From Bifidobacterium reuteri DSM 23975 (GTDB lineage Bacteria > Actinomycetota > Actinomycetes > Actinomycetales > Bifidobacteriaceae), in the NCBI RefSeq assembly GCF_000741695.1, contig NZ_JGZK01000005.1, forward strand, positions 248,001 to 312,000: DNA of 64,000 nt, in the 5' to 3' direction. Under the pieces are notes generated by a model that saw only the letters and a list, made by a program, of their open reading frames with translations, was not told the DNA's origin and made no database searches. Below are positions 36,378 to 46,322 of this stretch, one piece after another; position 1 is the stretch's first letter; each line of letters opens with the position of its first letter. Made by a program: the position numbers and the translations under genes.

Positions 36378-36416
36378 AAAACGTCATCCGGAGCAAGCCT
36401 TCGGATGGCGTTTTCT
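36378..36416 (+). terminator. tsf terminator
   Basis: 13-bp stem AAAACGTCATCCG / CGGATGGCGTTTT with one wobble pair and an 11-base loop; the right arm ends in TTTT followed by CTTAT. Confidence 0.85.
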
Positions 36417-36520
36417 TATATGGGGGGGTGTCAATGCCGGGGGTGTCGTTGTAAACCGATACCCTTGTCTACGGATATTTTGCAGGCACTTCCATGAAGT
36501 CTCAGGGAAAGGCAACACAC

Positions 36521-37261
36521 ATGACTGAAAGCGACAAGCCTCGTAGGGTTCTACTGAAGCTGTCCGGTGAAGCGTTCGGCGGCGGCAAGGTGGGCATCGA
36601 CACCCATGTCATCCGTCGCATCGCCGAGGAGATCGTTCCTGCAGTGCAGCAGGGCGTCCAGGTGGCCATTGTGGTCGGCGGCGGCAACTTCTTCCGTGGT
36701 GCGGAGCTCCAGCAGGCCGGCATCGATCGCTCTCGCGGCGACTACATGGGCATGCTCGGCACGGTGATGAACTGCCTCGCCCTGCAGGATTTCCTGGAGC
36801 AGGAAGGCCAGTCCACCCGCGTGCAGACCGCGATCACGATGGGTCAGGTCGCTGAGCCGTACATTCCGCTCAAAGCCATCCGTCATCTCGAAAAAGGCCG
36901 TGTCGTCATCTTCGGCGCCGGCGCCGGCATGCCGTACTTCTCCACAGACACAGTCTCGGTGCAGCGCTCCCTTGAGATCCACTGCGACGAAGTGCTGATG
37001 GGCAAGAACGGCGTCGATGGCGTCTACACCGCCGACCCGCGCAAGGATCCGAACGCCAAGCGCTTCGTGACGTTGAGCTACAAGCGCGCGCTTGTCGACA
37101 ACTTGGCCGTGATGGATGCCTCCGCACTGTCGATGGCACGCGACAACAAGAAGCTCATTCGTGTCTTCGGACTCGAAGGTGCTGGTAACGTGACCCGGGC
37201 GCTCGTCGGCGAGGAGATCGGCACATTGGTCTCCAGCGCGGAATCGCGTGTGGCTGACTGA
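36521..37261 (+). CDS. pyrH: UMP kinase
   Basis: 246 residues. [53 protein letters not shown] and [16 protein letters not shown] are hallmarks of bacterial PyrH. It phosphorylates UMP to UDP. ATG 36521 has GAAAGG 8 bases upstream; the in-frame ATG 36494 has no ribosome-binding site. Lies between tsf and frr in the standard order. Confidence 0.96.
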   Translation: MTESDKPRRVLLKLSGEAFGGGKVGIDTHVIRRIAEEIVPAVQQGVQVAIVVGGGNFFRGAELQQAGIDRSRGDYMGMLGTVMNCLALQDFLEQEGQSTRVQTAITMGQVAEPYIPLKAIRHLEKGRVVIFGAGAGMPYFSTDTVSVQRSLEIHCDEVLMGKNGVDGVYTADPRKDPNAKRFVTLSYKRALVDNLAVMDASALSMARDNKKLIRVFGLEGAGNVTRALVGEEIGTLVSSAESRVAD

Positions 37262-37341
37262 TTGCAGGCGCAGGAACGCCTACAATCAGATAACAAGCGT
37301 TCATGGAAGAACACCATTCGAATCATTAAGGAGTAACTAGC

Positions 37342-37893
37342 ATGTCTCTCATCGATCAGGCCAAGGAACAGATGGCCAAGACTGTGGAAAACACCAAGGA
37401 GAACTTTGCGGGCATCCGCACCGGGCGCGCCAATCCCGCACTGCTCAACGGCATCATGGTCGACTACTATGGCGCACCGACTCCGATCAAGGCCGTAGCC
37501 TCCATCGGTGTTCCCGAGCCCCGTACCCTTGCCGTGACCCCGTTCGATGCTTCCCAGGCCGCTGCCGTGGAGAAGGCCATTCGCAATTCCGACCTCGGCG
37601 TCAGCCCGAACCGCGACGGCAACGTCATCCGCCTGACCATGCCCGAGCTTACCGAGGACCGCCGCAAGGAATACGTCAAGCTCGCCAAGGGCAAGGCCGA
37701 AGATGGCAAGGTCGCCGTCCGCAATATTCGTCGCAAGACCAAGGAAACCATCGACAAGTCCGTCAAGGACGGCGATATGGGCGAGGATGAAGGCGATCGT
37801 CTACTCAAGGACCTTGACAAGGTCACCAAGTCCGTCACCGATGAAATCGATGCTCTGCTGGAGACCAAGCAGAAGGAGATCATGGAGGTCTGA
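37342..37893 (+). CDS. frr: Ribosome recycling factor
   Basis: 183 residues. GIRTGRANPALLNGIMVDYYG, ASIGVPEPRTLAVTPFD, RNSDLGVSPNRDGNVIRL, PELTEDRRKEYVKLAKGKAE and VRNIRRKTK cover the whole RRF fold. It splits post-termination ribosomes with EF-G. AAGGAG precedes ATG 37342. cdsA follows 21 bases later. Confidence 0.97.
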   Translation: MSLIDQAKEQMAKTVENTKENFAGIRTGRANPALLNGIMVDYYGAPTPIKAVASIGVPEPRTLAVTPFDASQAAAVEKAIRNSDLGVSPNRDGNVIRLTMPELTEDRRKEYVKLAKGKAEDGKVAVRNIRRKTKETIDKSVKDGDMGEDEGDRLLKDLDKVTKSVTDEIDALLETKQKEIMEV

Positions 37894-37914
37894 GCGATCA
37901 GCTCCGGGAGCATT

Positions 37915-38901
37915 ATGGAACGTAACGATCAATTGCACGAAGAGGCCGAGGAGGCCCTGAACCAGATCAACAAGAAGACCGGCCGTAATATGCCACAGGC
38001 CATCGGCACGGCTGTAGTGCTGGTTGCTCTGATCCTGGCCAGTCTGCTCATCAGAATCGACCTGTTCGTGCTGTTGGTCGTGGTGTTCATGGTCTTGGCA
38101 TTGTGGGAGCTCCGTGTGGATTTCGCCACCGTGGGCCTGCATATCCCCGTCGTCATGCTCTGGATATGTTCGTCCTTCACGTTGCTTGCGACTTACTATG
38201 CTCCCTACCATCTCATCACGATGTCGCTGAGCGTCATCGTATCCATCATCCTGGTATCCATTTCTGCGAGCGCCAAGCTCAGCTTCGGCAACCGTCTGTC
38301 CCTCGCGGTCGCAGGCAAACTATCGAACACGGATGCCAGCGCCCGGCTGGAATCCTCGTTCAATCACGACGGCGGTGAGTTGCATCACTCCCGTATCAGC
38401 CATGTGGCTGTCTCGGTGCTCACCGTGCTGTACATTCCGTTGCTGGCCAGCTGCATCATCATTCCGCTCACCTTCAACAATCATCCTGTGGCGCACGCCA
38501 TCATGCTGGTATTCCTGCCGGCGCTTTCCGACACTGGCGGATTATTCGCCGGCGCATGGCTCGGCAAGCATAAGCTCAGTCCGCGCATCTCGCCCAAGAA
38601 GTCTGTCGAAGGCCTCATCGGATCGATGCTGTTCGCCATGACGGGGGCGTTCGCGGTGTTCTTCTGCACCTATGATTCCTCCATCTGGGCGAGCCGTTGG
38701 TGGGTCCCAATCGTCGCCGGCGTACTGATTGGCGCAGTCGGCACCTTCGGCGACCTGTGCGCATCCATGCTCAAACGAGACATCGGCATCAAGGACATGG
38801 GGCATCTGCTCAAAGGCCATGGCGGCGTGATGGATCGTGTGGATTCCATTCTGATGAGCGCCGCGTTCACGTGCGCATTGCTGTGGGTCACCGGGTTGTA
38901 G
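37915..38901 (+). CDS. cdsA: Phosphatidate cytidylyltransferase
   Basis: 328 residues, about eight transmembrane helices. The C-terminal signature is SDTGGLFAGAWLGKHKLSPRISPKKSVEGLIG (with the metal-binding SDxxG), then GTFGDLCASMLKRDIGIKDMG and GHGGVMDRVDSI. It makes CDP-diacylglycerol for phospholipids. A polar N-terminal segment (NDQLHEEAEEALNQINKKTG) precedes the first helix. The start uses GGGAG nearby. In the frr-cdsA-rlmN order typical of actinobacteria. Confidence 0.95.
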   Translation: MERNDQLHEEAEEALNQINKKTGRNMPQAIGTAVVLVALILASLLIRIDLFVLLVVVFMVLALWELRVDFATVGLHIPVVMLWICSSFTLLATYYAPYHLITMSLSVIVSIILVSISASAKLSFGNRLSLAVAGKLSNTDASARLESSFNHDGGELHHSRISHVAVSVLTVLYIPLLASCIIIPLTFNNHPVAHAIMLVFLPALSDTGGLFAGAWLGKHKLSPRISPKKSVEGLIGSMLFAMTGAFAVFFCTYDSSIWASRWWVPIVAGVLIGAVGTFGDLCASMLKRDIGIKDMGHLLKGHGGVMDRVDSILMSAAFTCALLWVTGL

Positions 38902-38946
38902 AACGCTGACAAACGAGGCGATAACGCAATGCTCAATGATTGATTG

Positions 38947-38987
38947 TGGCGGTGCATCTTACCGGCGACTATGAAGATGCACCGCCA
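38947..38987 (+). terminator. Hairpin after cdsA
   Basis: Perfect 14-bp stem TGGCGGTGCATCTT / AAGATGCACCGCCA, 13-base loop. Only a weak T-run (TTAC) follows. Confidence 0.65.
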
Positions 38988-39078
38988 TTACAATGTGAGT
39001 AGAGCCGTCCATGAATAGTCGGTATCGGTAATTCGTTGGTATTTTGTATTCCCCGTCAAGGTAAGAGTGAAGTTCGGC

Positions 39079-40248
39079 ATGACCGCACATGAGATTGATA
39101 CACCTGAAACCGGCATCACCCCCGGTGGCACCTCCGGCGCCTTCCGCGATGTGCTGTCCAAAGACCATGCTCGCCGTGGCAAGCCTCCGCTGCATTTCGT
39201 GGACATGACGCCTGAAGAGCGCATCGCTGGCGTAGAGTCGTTGGGATTGCCGAAGTTCCGCGCCAAGCAGTTGGCGAACCATTACTACGGCCATTTCGAT
39301 GTGGATGCTGCGGAATACAGCGATTTTCCCGCCGCCAAACGTGCCGAGGCGGCCGAGATGTTCTTCCCGCAGCTCATCACCGAAGTCACTCGGCAGGTGG
39401 CCGACCAAGGCACCACCATCAAGACGCTGTGGCGCCTGTTCGACGGCTCGCTCATTGAATCCGTGCTGATGCGCTATCCGACACGCACCACGCTCTGCAT
39501 ATCCTCGCAGGTCGGTTGCGGCATGGGCTGCCCGTTCTGCGCGACGGGCAAGATGGGCCTGACCCGCAATATGTCGGCGGGCGAGATCGTGGAACAGGTG
39601 CGCGTGGCGGCGAAGATGATGCGTGACGGCGAAGTCGCCGGTGGCCCGGGCCGCCTCAGCAACATCGTGTTCATGGGCATGGGCGAGCCGATGGGCAATT
39701 ACAAGTCCGTGCTGTCCGCGGTGCGGCAGATCTCCGCCATGCCTCCCGAAGGCTTCGGCATTTCAGCGCGCAACATAACCGTCTCCACGGTAGGCGTGGT
39801 GCCCGGAATCAAAAAGCTCACCGCCGAAGGCCTTCCTGTGCGTCTGGCTGTTTCCCTCCACGCGCCCAGCGACGAACTGCGCGACGAGCTGGTGCCTATG
39901 AACCGACGCTTCAACACCACGCAGGTGCTGGACGCCGCTCATGATTATTGGCTTGCCTCCAAGCGACGCGTCAGCATTGAGTACGCGTTGATGCGCGGCA
40001 TCAACGATCAGGCAGAACATGCTCGTCTGCTGGCCAAACGACTCAATCATTATGGTGATAACTGGGCCCATGTGAACCCCATTCCTCTCAATCCGATCGA
40101 GGGCTCCCGATGGACCGCCTCCAAACCGGAGGATGAGGCGCGGTTCTTGGAGATCCTGCATGACGCGGGCATCACCGCCACTTTGCGCGACACCCGTGGA
40201 CAGGATATCGATGGTGCCTGCGGCCAGCTTGCCGCCAAAGAGCGCTGA
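39079..40248 (+). CDS. rlmN: 23S rRNA (adenine2503-C2)/tRNA A37 methyltransferase, radical SAM
   Basis: 389 residues. The radical-SAM cluster motif CGMGCPFC (CxxxCxxC) lies in SSQVGCGMGCPFCATG, followed by VFMGMGEPMGNY, ARNITVSTVGVVPGI and NHYGDNWAHVNPIPLNP. RlmN methylates C2 of A2503 in 23S rRNA and A37 in some tRNAs through a methyl-Cys intermediate. GTG 39067 (AAGG 5 bases upstream) is an alternative start adding four residues. A strong terminator hairpin follows. Confidence 0.95.
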   Translation: MTAHEIDTPETGITPGGTSGAFRDVLSKDHARRGKPPLHFVDMTPEERIAGVESLGLPKFRAKQLANHYYGHFDVDAAEYSDFPAAKRAEAAEMFFPQLITEVTRQVADQGTTIKTLWRLFDGSLIESVLMRYPTRTTLCISSQVGCGMGCPFCATGKMGLTRNMSAGEIVEQVRVAAKMMRDGEVAGGPGRLSNIVFMGMGEPMGNYKSVLSAVRQISAMPPEGFGISARNITVSTVGVVPGIKKLTAEGLPVRLAVSLHAPSDELRDELVPMNRRFNTTQVLDAAHDYWLASKRRVSIEYALMRGINDQAEHARLLAKRLNHYGDNWAHVNPIPLNPIEGSRWTASKPEDEARFLEILHDAGITATLRDTRGQDIDGACGQLAAKER

Positions 40249-40280
40249 CGACCTACGACTGATGCCTGTGTGACGATTAT

Positions 40281-40304
40281 CGCCTTCCTCTTGAGAGGAA
40301 GGCG
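40281..40304 (+). terminator. rlmN terminator
   Basis: Perfect 10-bp stem CGCCTTCCTC / GAGGAAGGCG, TTGA loop, followed by TTCCTT. Confidence 0.75.
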
Positions 40305-40454
40305 TTCCTTCAGGGGCGTACGGCAGGTGGTTTTGCCGTAAACCCGTTGTGACCGTTTATGATTCTCATATTGCAGAAGCCGATATGGTTCATGTAATGA
40401 CCGATAGGTAGGCTGAAGCACTGTACAAAGCGAAACCGAACAGGGGAGTGGAGC

Positions 40455-41225
40455 ATGTCGCTGGCGGTACGAGTCATCCCGTGCCTGGATGTCGATGACG
40501 GTCGCGTGGTGAAAGGTGTGCATTTCGAGAACCTCAAGGATGCCGGCGACCCGGTGGAGCTGGCCGCCGAATACTACCGTCAGGGCGCCGATGAGCTGAC
40601 GTTCCTCGATGTGACCGCCTCCAGCTCGCATCGTAGGACCATGATCGATGTGGTTTCCCGCACGGCCGAACAGGTGTTCATCCCGATGACGGTCGGTGGC
40701 GGTGTGCGTACGCCTGAGGATGTGGATTCGCTGCTGCGCTGCGGCGCGGACAAGGTCGGCGTCAACACGGCTGCCATCAATGATCCTTCGCTGATCAGCC
40801 GTGTGGCCGAACGATTCGGGAACCAGGTGCTGGTGCTGTCCGTGGATGCCCGCCGCGAGCAGGGCGAACAGCATACCCAGTCTGGTTTCGAGGTCACCAC
40901 CATGGGTGGCCGCAAATCCACCGGCATCGATGCGATCTGGTGGGTCAAACGGGCCGAGGAGCTTGGAGCCGGCGAAATCCTGCTGAACTCCATGGACGCA
41001 GACGGCACCCGGCAGGGATTCGATCTGGAGATGATTCGTGCGGTGCGCAGGGAAGTGAAGATTCCGATCATCGCATCCGGCGGTGCCGGCAAGGTCGAGG
41101 ACTTTCCGCCGGCCATCGAGGCGGGTGCCAACGCGGTGCTGGCGGCATCGGTGTTCCATTACGGCATCATGACCATCGCCGATGTGAAAGCGGAATTGAA
41201 GAAGCACGGCTACACCGTGCGCTGA
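40455..41225 (+). CDS. hisF: Imidazole glycerol phosphate synthase, cyclase subunit
   Basis: 256 residues. [20 protein letters not shown] (catalytic Asp), [50 protein letters not shown] (catalytic Asp) and [12 protein letters not shown] are all there. It makes imidazole-glycerol phosphate and AICAR, linking histidine to purine synthesis. ATG 40455 follows GGGGAGTGGAG. The hisI gene follows after 44 bases. Confidence 0.96.
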   Translation: MSLAVRVIPCLDVDDGRVVKGVHFENLKDAGDPVELAAEYYRQGADELTFLDVTASSSHRRTMIDVVSRTAEQVFIPMTVGGGVRTPEDVDSLLRCGADKVGVNTAAINDPSLISRVAERFGNQVLVLSVDARREQGEQHTQSGFEVTTMGGRKSTGIDAIWWVKRAEELGAGEILLNSMDADGTRQGFDLEMIRAVRREVKIPIIASGGAGKVEDFPPAIEAGANAVLAASVFHYGIMTIADVKAELKKHGYTVR

Positions 41226-41269
41226 ACAAGTACGATACATGGACAATGCAGGCAAACGGATATAACGAC

Positions 41270-41665
41270 ATGGCAGAACACGAATACGACAATTCCACCG
41301 AGCTCGACCCACGAATCGCCGCGCGACTGAAGCGCGATGCCAAGGGACTGGTCGCGGCCGTCATCCAGCAGTACGACACCCGCGAGGTGCTGATGGTCGG
41401 CTATATGAATGACGAGGCGCTGCGGCGCACCCTGACCACCGGGCGCGTCACGTTCTGGTCCCGTTCTCGTCAGGAATACTGGCGCAAGGGAGACACTTCA
41501 GGCCACGTGCAGTATGTCAAGGGCGTCTCGCTCGATTGCGACGGTGATGCACTGCTGGTCGAAGTCGATCAGGTGGGTGCCGCATGCCATACCGGCAAGC
41601 GCAGCTGCTTCCTCGAAGGAGGGCCGCTGCCTGTGGTCGAAGGCCACCGTCCTGCCGGGCAATAG
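41270..41665 (+). CDS. hisI: Phosphoribosyl-AMP cyclohydrolase
   Basis: 131 residues, HisI only with no HisE fusion. [38 protein letters not shown] and [26 protein letters not shown] (zinc and Mg2+ ligands) identify it. It opens the adenine ring of phosphoribosyl-AMP in histidine synthesis. ATG 41246 is an in-frame alternative start; neither has a strong ribosome-binding site. trpE follows at 41776. Confidence 0.93.
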   Translation: MAEHEYDNSTELDPRIAARLKRDAKGLVAAVIQQYDTREVLMVGYMNDEALRRTLTTGRVTFWSRSRQEYWRKGDTSGHVQYVKGVSLDCDGDALLVEVDQVGAACHTGKRSCFLEGGPLPVVEGHRPAGQ

Positions 41666-41775
41666 GCTTACGCCGGATTCCCTTTGTCGGCGGACGCCAT
41701 ACGCAGCACGGCCAAGGGACGGTTGGTATTGCGGGAATACATGCAGTGGATTGGGATATCAGTCAAGGAGCGATA

Positions 41776-43332
41776 ATGAGCGAATGCAGCGTCAAGAATC
41801 TTACATGGGGAGCCACTTGGCCTAGCCGTGATCAGTTCCACGAACTCGCCGATGAAGGCTATCGTGTGATTCCTATTGTGCGCCGACTGCTCGCAGACTC
41901 CCTGACCCCGGTTGGTTTCTACGAGCGGCTCGCCGGCGGACGCTCCGGCACGTTCATTCTCGAATCGGCGGAATTCGGCGGTTCCTGGAGCCGATACAGC
42001 TTCATCGGTGTCAATTCCATGGCCCAGTTGCGCTCTAACGACGGCAAAGCCGACTGGTTGGGTAAGGTGCCGGCCGGTGTACCCAACGAGGGCGATGTCA
42101 TTGAAGTCGCCCATGCCGCACTGAAGACGCTCAAGGCCCCGCATGTGGAGGGGCTGCCGAACCTGACCTCTGGTTTGGTCGGCACTGTCGGCTGGGATGC
42201 CATCCGCCATTGGGAGCCGACGTTGCGTGGATCGGCTCCGAACGAGACCGGCCAGCCGGAAACCGTGCTCGCCCTCGCCACCGACATCGCCGTGGTCGAC
42301 CATGTCTCCGGTTCCGTATGGCTCATCGCCAACGCCGTGAACGTGGACGACAAGCCCACTCGTGCGGACGGCGCCTACGACGAGGCCGTGGCTCGACTGG
42401 ATCGTATGCAGCGCGACGCCGCCACCCCCACCGAGGGCGAGGCACGCGTCAATGTGCTGGACGAGTCGGTCAAGCAGCCCGAACTGCGTTTCCATACCGA
42501 GAAAAGCCATTACGAACATGCCGTGGAGGAAGCCAAGCGTCATATTGTCGACGGCGATGTGTTCCAGGTGGTCATCTCCCAGCGTCTCGACATCGATTCT
42601 CCGGCCGACCCGTTCGACGTCTACCGCGTGCTGCGCACATTGAACCCGAGCCCGTACATGTACTTCATGGCGCTTACCGACGCGCAGGGCCGAGACTTCA
42701 ACGTCATCGGCTCCAGCCCGGAGACGCTCATCAAGGTGGATAACGGCCATGCGATGACGTTCCCGATCGCCGGTTCCCGTCCACGTGGCGCCACGCCTGA
42801 AGAGGACGAGAAGCTCGCGAAGGAGCTGCTTGCCGATCCGAAGGAACGCAGCGAGCACATCATGCTCGTGGACTTGTCGCGCAATGATCTGAGCAAGGTG
42901 TGCGTGCCGCAGTCCGTAGAAGTCGTACAGCTCATGGACATCAAGCGTTTCAGCCACATCATGCACATCTGCTCGACCGTCACCGGACGGGTCGACCCCT
43001 CGTTGACCGCCTTCGACGTGTTCAAGTCCGCGTTCCCCGCCGGCACGCTCTCCGGTGCACCCAAGCCGCGCGCCGTGGAGATTATCGACGAATTGGAACC
43101 CGCCGATCGCGGCATCTACGGCGGTACCGTCGGCTACTTCGACTTCTCCGGCAACATGGACATGGCCATAGCCATCCGTACCGCGTTCCTGCGCGACCAT
43201 GAGGCGAGCGTGCAGGCAGGTGCCGGCATCGTGCTCGACTCCGTGCCCGCCAACGAGTGGCAGGAGACCCGCAACAAGGCCGAGGCCAGTGTCGAGGCCG
43301 TCCAGATCGCCGCCCAGCTGCGCGAACTGTAA
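41776..43332 (+). CDS. trpE: Anthranilate synthase component I
   Basis: 518 residues. An N-terminal regulatory part with ESAEFGGSWSRYSFIG (Trp-feedback LLES-type region) is followed by the chorismate-binding domain: QRLDIDSPADPFDVYRVLRT, IGSSPETLIKV, PIAGSRPRGATPEEDE, MLVDLSRNDLSKV, HICSTVTG and FPAGTLSGAPKPRA. It converts chorismate to anthranilate with TrpG, which is not adjacent. AAGGAG precedes the ATG. A 12-codon frame with one Trp overlaps the start (41741-41776). Confidence 0.95.
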   Translation: MSECSVKNLTWGATWPSRDQFHELADEGYRVIPIVRRLLADSLTPVGFYERLAGGRSGTFILESAEFGGSWSRYSFIGVNSMAQLRSNDGKADWLGKVPAGVPNEGDVIEVAHAALKTLKAPHVEGLPNLTSGLVGTVGWDAIRHWEPTLRGSAPNETGQPETVLALATDIAVVDHVSGSVWLIANAVNVDDKPTRADGAYDEAVARLDRMQRDAATPTEGEARVNVLDESVKQPELRFHTEKSHYEHAVEEAKRHIVDGDVFQVVISQRLDIDSPADPFDVYRVLRTLNPSPYMYFMALTDAQGRDFNVIGSSPETLIKVDNGHAMTFPIAGSRPRGATPEEDEKLAKELLADPKERSEHIMLVDLSRNDLSKVCVPQSVEVVQLMDIKRFSHIMHICSTVTGRVDPSLTAFDVFKSAFPAGTLSGAPKPRAVEIIDELEPADRGIYGGTVGYFDFSGNMDMAIAIRTAFLRDHEASVQAGAGIVLDSVPANEWQETRNKAEASVEAVQIAAQLREL

Positions 43333-43356
43333 GCGGTACATGAACAACTGAGCATT

Positions 43357-43394
43357 AGCCTTCTTGTCGCAATCCACATTGTGGCAAGAAGGCT
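43357..43394 (+). terminator. Hairpin after trpE
   Basis: AGCCTTCTTG pairs with CAAGAAGGCT, with partial inner pairing. It lies between trpE and the convergent permease gene and could stop both. Confidence 0.7.
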
Positions 43395-43475
43395 CATTCA
43401 TTGTGCTCGATAGTGACCATCACAGCGATCAGGAAGGTCCAACAAGGTCGAGCACAACACATCTGCCGTGCTCTA

Positions 43476-44891
43476 TTAGTTACGTTTCCCGCGCCTGCGG
43501 CGACGTTCGAGCAGGTGGTATCCGCCGTAGCAGCAGGCGACGAACGGAATCATGCAATACAGCGTGGAACGCTGCGTGTCATCCAGCACCACCAGCACGA
43601 GCGCGCCGACGCACATCGCCATGGCGAGCCAGGGAAGCACCGGATATCCGGGGGCCTGATACCCCAATTCGTCGGTACTGCGCCCGGAACGCACCCATTC
43701 GCGGCGGAACCGGATATGACACACGCACACGGAAAACCACACCACCAGCGTCGCCAAGCCGGATACGGCGACCAGCACCAGATACACGGTCGAGGCGGCA
43801 ATCACAGAAGACAGCAGCGCCAATAGCGAGCCCGCCATGCTGAACAGCACGGCCCACACAGGCACGCCGTGGAAGTTCGTCTTGGCGAACCGAGCGGGGA
43901 TGAGACGCTCCTTGGCCAGCGACCACACCATGCGCGAGCACACGTACAGGCCGGAGTTCGCGGCGGACAGCACGGCGGTGAGGACCACGAAGTTCATGAC
44001 GTCGCCGGCGAACGGCATACCAATCGACTGGAATACCAGCACGAACGGGCTGGTCTCCACGCCGGCCTGATGCCACGGGATCAGAGCGGACATCACCGCG
44101 ATGGATCCGATGAAGAACAGGGCCAGACGGAACACCGTGGTGTGCACGGCTTTGGGAATCGCATGCGAGGGATCCTTCGTTTCGCCGGCGGCCACGCCGA
44201 CCACCTCGGTGCCGGAGAACGCGAACACCACCGTGAGCAGCGTGGAGAACACCGGTGCGAAGCCGTTCGGGAACCAGCCGTCGGCGTTGAAGTTGCCGAA
44301 CAGTGGCGCGTGGTCGTATCCGGCGATGGGAATCACGCCGAAGATCGCCAGCAGTCCGATGACGATGAACGCCGTGATCGCCAGCACCTTGATTGAGGCG
44401 AACCAGAACTCGGCCTCGCCATACAGACGCACCGACATGATGTTGAGCGCGAACACCGCCACGATGAACACGGCCGACCACACCCATGCCGGCGAATCCG
44501 GGAACCATCGTTGCATGAGCAATCCGGCCGCCGTGAACTCGCTGGCGAGCGCCACCGCCCAGTTGAGCCAGTACAGGATGGCGATGGTGAATGCGGTGCC
44601 GGGGCCGATGAACCGCTTGGCGTACATGTGGAAGCTGCCGGCGTACGGCATGGCCACGGAAAGCTCGCCAAGGGAGACCATCACACAATAGACGAGCAGG
44701 GAGCCGACCGCGTATGCCAGGATCGCGCCGAGCGGTCCGGCCTGATGGATGGTGTAGCCGGAACTGACGAACAATCCGGTGCCGATCACACCTCCCAGAG
44801 AGATCATGGTCAGATGGCGTGACTCCATCTTGCGTTCGAGACCGCTCTGGGCATTGTCGTCACTGGTTGCGCCTTCACAGGCATCCGCCAT
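43476..44891 (-). CDS. Amino acid permease (APC family)
   Basis: 471 residues with twelve hydrophobic segments. RHLTMISLGGVIGTGLFVSS (TM1, GxG helix break), YAVGSLLVYCVMVSLGELSV, and VFAFSGTEVVGVAAGETKDP (TM6) match the AAT subfamily (GABA, aromatic, Arg/His-type permeases). It imports an amino acid by proton symport; the exact substrate is not predictable. The start at 44891 has AAAGGAG 8 bases upstream; an earlier in-frame ATG at 44945 does not. It ends in a basic tail, RRRRRGKRN-like. Confidence 0.9.
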   Translation of the reverse strand: MADACEGATSDDNAQSGLERKMESRHLTMISLGGVIGTGLFVSSGYTIHQAGPLGAILAYAVGSLLVYCVMVSLGELSVAMPYAGSFHMYAKRFIGPGTAFTIAILYWLNWAVALASEFTAAGLLMQRWFPDSPAWVWSAVFIVAVFALNIMSVRLYGEAEFWFASIKVLAITAFIVIGLLAIFGVIPIAGYDHAPLFGNFNADGWFPNGFAPVFSTLLTVVFAFSGTEVVGVAAGETKDPSHAIPKAVHTTVFRLALFFIGSIAVMSALIPWHQAGVETSPFVLVFQSIGMPFAGDVMNFVVLTAVLSAANSGLYVCSRMVWSLAKERLIPARFAKTNFHGVPVWAVLFSMAGSLLALLSSVIAASTVYLVLVAVSGLATLVVWFSVCVCHIRFRREWVRSGRSTDELGYQAPGYPVLPWLAMAMCVGALVLVVLDDTQRSTLYCMIPFVACCYGGYHLLERRRRRGKRN

Positions 44892-45115
44892 GTCTGGGCT
44901 CCTTTGATCGTGTGTGGTCGATGTGCGTGCGCTGCTCGTTTTCACGCCGAATTCATATACTACTGGTTATGGCCGGGCATGGGGGCCGGGAACACGGGTC
45001 AAGCGTAATGTCGGGCATACAATGATAGCGGAACTACAGTGCCGTCCGGGCGTTGTCACTGTGTCCAAGGTGCCGCATGCACGCGGCACCCAGCAAGAGG
45101 AAAGGTCCATAGCCG

Positions 45116-46213
45116 ATGGAAACCCAGCATCGTTGGCCCACGAAGGTGATAGGTCTGATCGCATTGCTCGTGGCGGTGGCCGTCGTGCTCGGCGTGGTGG
45201 TGTGGCGCTCGTCCCAGCCCAAGCCTGCGGAACCTGTCCAGGCAGTGAAGGTGGACGGCTATCTGGGCGGCGAGAAGATCGGTCTGTTCGATGACGACGA
45301 ATTCAAGGCATTGGCGACCAAAGCCGGCCTCGACGTGAACTACCGCAAGGCGGGAAGCCTCGCGATGATGGACGCCGACCGCAAGGGCCTCGACTACCTG
45401 TTCCCCTCCTCGCGCACGGCCGTCGAATACGGCAAGTCCAAGGGCGTGAAGGCCACACGACAGGACATCGTGTTCAATTCTCCGATTGTCGTCTACACGC
45501 ATCGAGCCGTTGCCGACGGGCTGGTCGCCGGTGGACTCATGACCAAAGACGAATCCGGCGTCTACCGGTTGGACATGGCCAAGGCCGTGGATGCGATGGT
45601 CGCGGACAAATCATGGACCGATGTGGGGTATGCGGCCGGGTACGGCCAGTTCCGCATCGACTCGACCGATCCGGTGCAATCGAATTCAGGCAACGAGTAC
45701 GCGGCGCTCATCGCCACCGTGCTCAACGGCGGCACGCCAGCCACCGTGGATTCCGTGGCGCGCGACGGCGCGACCGTGAAGCGCCTGTTCGCCAAATCGG
45801 GATGGATGGAGACCAGCTCCGAGGATTCGTTCACACAGTTTCTGACGCTTGGCGTGGGCTCCAAACCGATGACCGTCGGCTATGAGTCGCAGATCCTCGA
45901 TCTGGCGGTCAACAATCCGGACGCATTCGCCCAGGTCAAGGACGACATCGTGGTCGCCTACCCGACCCCGACCGTCTGGAGCACGCATACGCTGATGGCC
46001 TTGGATGCCAACGGGGAGAAACTGCTTGATCTGCTGAAGTCGAAGGACGTGCAGCAGCTCGCGTGGCGGCGGCACGGCTTCCGATCGGTGGACTATCTGG
46101 GCAGCGACCCCATCTCACGGTTCGGGGTGAACGGCGTGACCGATCAGGTCACCAACGTATCCGAACTGCCCAACAACGACGCCATGCAGGCGCTTATCAA
46201 GGCGCTGCAGTGA
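45116..46213 (+). CDS. Membrane-anchored extracellular substrate-binding protein
   Basis: 365 residues. One N-terminal transmembrane helix (VIGLIALLVAVAVVLGVVVW) and an extracellular part that looks like a periplasmic-binding fold: GLDVNYRKAGSLAMMDADRK, PSSRTAVEYGKSK, FNSPIVVYTHRAV and VAYPTPTVWSTHTLMALDA. This pattern is seen in molybdate-like SBP_bac_11 proteins near TelA genes in bifidobacteria, but no such partner is here. Function unknown. A clear AGAGGAAAGG lies upstream. Confidence 0.65.
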   Translation: METQHRWPTKVIGLIALLVAVAVVLGVVVWRSSQPKPAEPVQAVKVDGYLGGEKIGLFDDDEFKALATKAGLDVNYRKAGSLAMMDADRKGLDYLFPSSRTAVEYGKSKGVKATRQDIVFNSPIVVYTHRAVADGLVAGGLMTKDESGVYRLDMAKAVDAMVADKSWTDVGYAAGYGQFRIDSTDPVQSNSGNEYAALIATVLNGGTPATVDSVARDGATVKRLFAKSGWMETSSEDSFTQFLTLGVGSKPMTVGYESQILDLAVNNPDAFAQVKDDIVVAYPTPTVWSTHTLMALDANGEKLLDLLKSKDVQQLAWRRHGFRSVDYLGSDPISRFGVNGVTDQVTNVSELPNNDAMQALIKALQ

Positions 46214-46322
46214 TGGATTAAAGGCGGATTCGGCGTCGGATCCGTGGGAAATCACCCCGGTAGATGCGGCGGGAAGCAGGTCCCTTCAGTGCAATCGACG
46301 GCATGGTATTCACAGCCGGCCG

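Noticed and set aside
41668..43401. 577-residue open frame antisense to trpE
   Set aside because: trpE is certain; the antisense reading shows no domain.
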